DNA of 64,000 bases from Allobosea sp. AAP35 (GTDB lineage: Bacteria > Pseudomonadota > Alphaproteobacteria > Rhizobiales > Beijerinckiaceae), in the NCBI RefSeq assembly GCF_001295925.1, contig NZ_LJHQ01000001.1, positions 1 to 64,000 of the forward strand, given 5' to 3'. This document shows positions 61,534 to 64,000 of the stretch, piece by piece. A program made the position numbers and the translations under genes. A model generated the notes under the pieces. The model saw only the letters and a list, made by a program, of their open reading frames with translations, ran no database searches and had not been told where the DNA came from. Numbering within the stretch: position 1 is the first letter of the stretch; the number at the start of each line of letters is the position of its first letter.

Positions 61534-62730
61534 TCAGGCCTTCGGGCTACGGATCGCGGCACTGGCCTTGAACAGCACCAGCGCCGCGACGCCGATCGCC
61601 GACATCGCCAGGGGCAGAGGCAGCGCCCCGCTCTTCAGGGCGTGGCCGACAAGAAGCCCGACGCAGGCCGAAAACAGCATCTGGCACAGCCCGGTGAAGG
61701 ACGACGCCGCGCCAGCGCGGTCCGGAAACGGCATCATTGCCGAGGCCTGGGCCTGCGGCATGACCAGCCCGACGCCGCAGGCATAAAGCGCCATCGGCAC
61801 GATCACGCCGAAGGGGCCGGCAAAACCCGTCAGGACGCAGACCAGCATCATGAGCCCACCGCCGGCCAGGCACAGCACACCCAGCGCGATGACGCCATCC
61901 ATGCCGCGCGCGCCGACCAGGCGCTGGGCCAGGATCGTGCCGAGGATGAAGCCGAGCACGCCGAAGCCGAAGGACAGTCCGTACTGCACCGGCGTCAGGC
62001 CGTGGATGCCGATCAGCACGAAGGACGAGCCCGAGATGAAGGCGAAAAGCCCGCCATAGGCGAGCGCGGTCAGGCCGACATAGACGCGGAAGGCGCGGTT
62101 CTGCAGCAGGGTCCCGAAGCCCCGGATGATCGCCATCAGCGAGAGCGGCTCGCGCGAGCGGGCGCGGATGGTCTCGGGCAGCAGGACGATGACGACGCCG
62201 ATCAGCCCAGCCGCGAAGGCGAGCGAGGCCACGAAGGTCGAGCGCCAGCCGAAGCCCTGCTGCAGCACCCCGCCCAGCACCGGTGCGACCGCCGGCACCA
62301 ACCCCATGATCATGCCCATCCGGGCGAGTTCACGCCCCGCACGCGGCCCCTCATAGAGATCCCGCACCATCGCCCGGCCAAGCACGATCGGCCCCGACGC
62401 GCCCAGCGCTTGAACCACGCGTGCGATCGTCAGAGCCTCGATTGAGGGCGCCAGCGCGCAGGCCAGCGTCGCCACGACGAAGATGCCAAGCCCGACCAGC
62501 AGCACCGGCCTGCGGCCGAGCCGGTCCGACAGCGGCCCCCACAGGATCTGGCCTCCGGCAAAGCCGAAGAGAAAGGCCGAAAGCGTCGCCTGGGCACCGG
62601 CGACATCGGTCTGCATCACCCTCACGATGTCGGGCAGCGACGGCAGGTAGAAATCGGTCGAAAGCGGGCCCAGCGCCGTCAGCATGGCAAGCACGGCGGT
62701 CATCGCCAGCGTATCGGGGCGGAGTTTCAT
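61534..62730 (-). CDS. Bcr/CflA family drug-resistance MFS transporter
   Basis: A 398-residue protein with twelve hydrophobic helices. DFYLPSLPDIVRVMQTDVAG near residue 28 is the usual Bcr/CflA start, and GQILWGPLSDRLGRRPVLLV is motif A. LGASGPIVLGRAMVRDLYEG and the following helices match the DHA1 (12-spanner) exporters. It would pump out drugs or metabolites using the proton gradient; the substrate is unknown. Its end is 4 bp from the PBP1A stop. Confidence 0.93.
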   Translation of the reverse strand: MKLRPDTLAMTAVLAMLTALGPLSTDFYLPSLPDIVRVMQTDVAGAQATLSAFLFGFAGGQILWGPLSDRLGRRPVLLVGLGIFVVATLACALAPSIEALTIARVVQALGASGPIVLGRAMVRDLYEGPRAGRELARMGMIMGLVPAVAPVLGGVLQQGFGWRSTFVASLAFAAGLIGVVIVLLPETIRARSREPLSLMAIIRGFGTLLQNRAFRVYVGLTALAYGGLFAFISGSSFVLIGIHGLTPVQYGLSFGFGVLGFILGTILAQRLVGARGMDGVIALGVLCLAGGGLMMLVCVLTGFAGPFGVIVPMALYACGVGLVMPQAQASAMMPFPDRAGAASSFTGLCQMLFSACVGLLVGHALKSGALPLPLAMSAIGVAALVLFKASAAIRSPKA

Positions 62731-62803
62731 AAGAAGGGCGGCCTTGCGTGAACGGCAGGCGGCTGTCTAGGCGCGACCCGTCAGGCTGTCGAGGCTGGGC
62801 AGC

Positions 62804-63544
62804 CTACCCGTAAGCGTGCAGCCCGGCGCCATGGCGTTTGAGCCAGGCTTCCGCCTCCTCCGTCCGCGGACAAAGCTTGTGCGTCAGCGCCCAGAAGCGG
62901 TGGGAATGGTTCATCTCCTTGAGATGGGCGACCTCATGGGCGGCGAGATAGTCCAGCACCAGGGGCGGCGCCAGGATCAGCCGCCAGGAGAAGTTGAGAT
63001 GGCCCTGGGAGGAGCAGGAGCCCCAGCGGCTCGTGGTGTCGCGGATCGTGATCTTACGGGCGGGGATACCGAGCGCGGCCGTATGGCGGGCGACCGCCGC
63101 CTCCAGATCCGCCAGCGCGGCCCGGCGCAGGAAATCCTTGATCCGGCGCGCGACATGGGCGGCTTCGCCCGCCACAGCCAGGATCGGCGCGCCATCCTTG
63201 TCCTGCGTGGCCTGGGTGACCCCGCGCGCCTTCGACCAGTGCACGATACGGTGCGGCGTGCCGCGAAAGGGTATCGTCTGCCCGGGCTCGAAGGGGATGC
63301 CCTGGGGGCGTTTGGCGATGCGCGCCGCAATCCAGCCGCCATGGTTCTCGGCGAAGAGCCGCCCCGTGGCGAAATCGGCGCGCTCGGGCAGGGTCAGGGT
63401 GATCTCGCCGCTTGCCTGCGAGACGCGCAGGGTCATCCGGCGCGCGCTCGCCCGGCGCTTAACCGCGACGGGGTAGAGCACCCCGCCATGGGGAACCTCG
63501 ATCCGCTCGGGATCGGGCTTGCGCTTGAACAGGGAGAGCCGCAT
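62804..63544 (-). CDS. YgjP-like (DUF45) zinc metallopeptidase-fold protein
   Basis: A 246-residue protein of the YgjP/WLM (M48-like) group. The zinc motif is LAAHEVAHLKEMNHSHRFW: HEVAH, with a third His in HSHRFW. TTSRWGSCSSQGHLNFSWRL is the characteristic family block. The start at 63544 has AGGGAG just upstream and is preferred over longer frames. The activity of most members is unproven. Confidence 0.92.
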   Translation of the reverse strand: MRLSLFKRKPDPERIEVPHGGVLYPVAVKRRASARRMTLRVSQASGEITLTLPERADFATGRLFAENHGGWIAARIAKRPQGIPFEPGQTIPFRGTPHRIVHWSKARGVTQATQDKDGAPILAVAGEAAHVARRIKDFLRRAALADLEAAVARHTAALGIPARKITIRDTTSRWGSCSSQGHLNFSWRLILAPPLVLDYLAAHEVAHLKEMNHSHRFWALTHKLCPRTEEAEAWLKRHGAGLHAYG

Positions 63545-63620
63545 CGGCCGCGATTGTGCGAGATTCGCAGCCGATGCGGAAGGGGCTAAGTGGCGGGCGG
63601 CACTTGGCGCGACGCTGCTG

Positions 63621-64000
<380 letters not shown>

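Overview
The window comes from a high-GC alphaproteobacterium of the order Hyphomicrobiales (Rhizobiales). The main evidence is the right half. It carries pckA, the ChvI/ChvG two-component system, a short HprK, an EIIA-Man-like protein, HPr and ahcY, then a DivL-type kinase with tyrosine at the phospho-acceptor position, a TsaE-kinase fusion, a MurU-like nucleotidyltransferase, addB, addA and trxA, all in conserved rhizobial order. A Bosea-like genus would fit, but the genus is inferred from gene content only.

Bases 1-31089 are accessory DNA stacked at a tRNA-Arg(CCG) gene. The intact tRNA is at 31013-31089. Its promoter-side flank and 5' half, as far as the anticodon loop, are repeated at 1-66 and 18654-18746. 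Degenerate junctions lie near 10489-10650 and, beside a tyrosine recombinase, at 22585-22704. I read this as several integrative elements added in tandem on the 5' side of the tRNA gene, each rebuilding it.

Segment A (about 178-10480) holds a TRAP transporter with two Gfo/Idh-type oxidoreductases under a LacI-type regulator. It also has a reductase closely resembling 8-vinyl reductase (BciA) and a chemoreceptor paired with a small membrane protein. Segment B (about 10650-18590) holds htpG, a BLUF blue-light sensor, several small unknown genes including two related ones, an SRAP/YedK protein, a LysR regulator with a divergent methyltransferase, and a secreted protein. Segment C (about 18860-22580) is a metal-handling module: a CsoR/RcnR-type repressor, an MFS exporter with a His-rich tail, a His-rich exported protein, a HupE/UreJ-type membrane protein and a membrane-anchored protein. 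Segment D (22585-30900) holds the integrase and mostly unknown small or exported proteins. It also carries a 16-bp palindromic motif three times, a diverged internal duplication and gene remnants.

Bases 31090-64000 look like core chromosome: ppk2, an Lrp regulator, a NitT/TauT-type ABC transporter, a DUF4105 protein, pckA, a HugZ-like protein, chvI-chvG-hprK-EIIA-HPr, ahcY, divL, tsaE-amgK, murU, addB-addA, trxA, a DoxX protein, a penicillin-binding protein 1A, a Bcr/CflA-type MFS transporter, a YgjP-like metalloprotein and the 3' end of thiC. Together these cover envelope-stress signalling and carbon control (ChvGI, incomplete PTS, PEP carboxykinase), the methylation cycle (AhcY), cell-cycle control (DivL), peptidoglycan recycling (AmgK/MurU), recombinational repair (AddAB) and wall synthesis (PBP1A). 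Intergenic hairpin repeats lie between several of these units.
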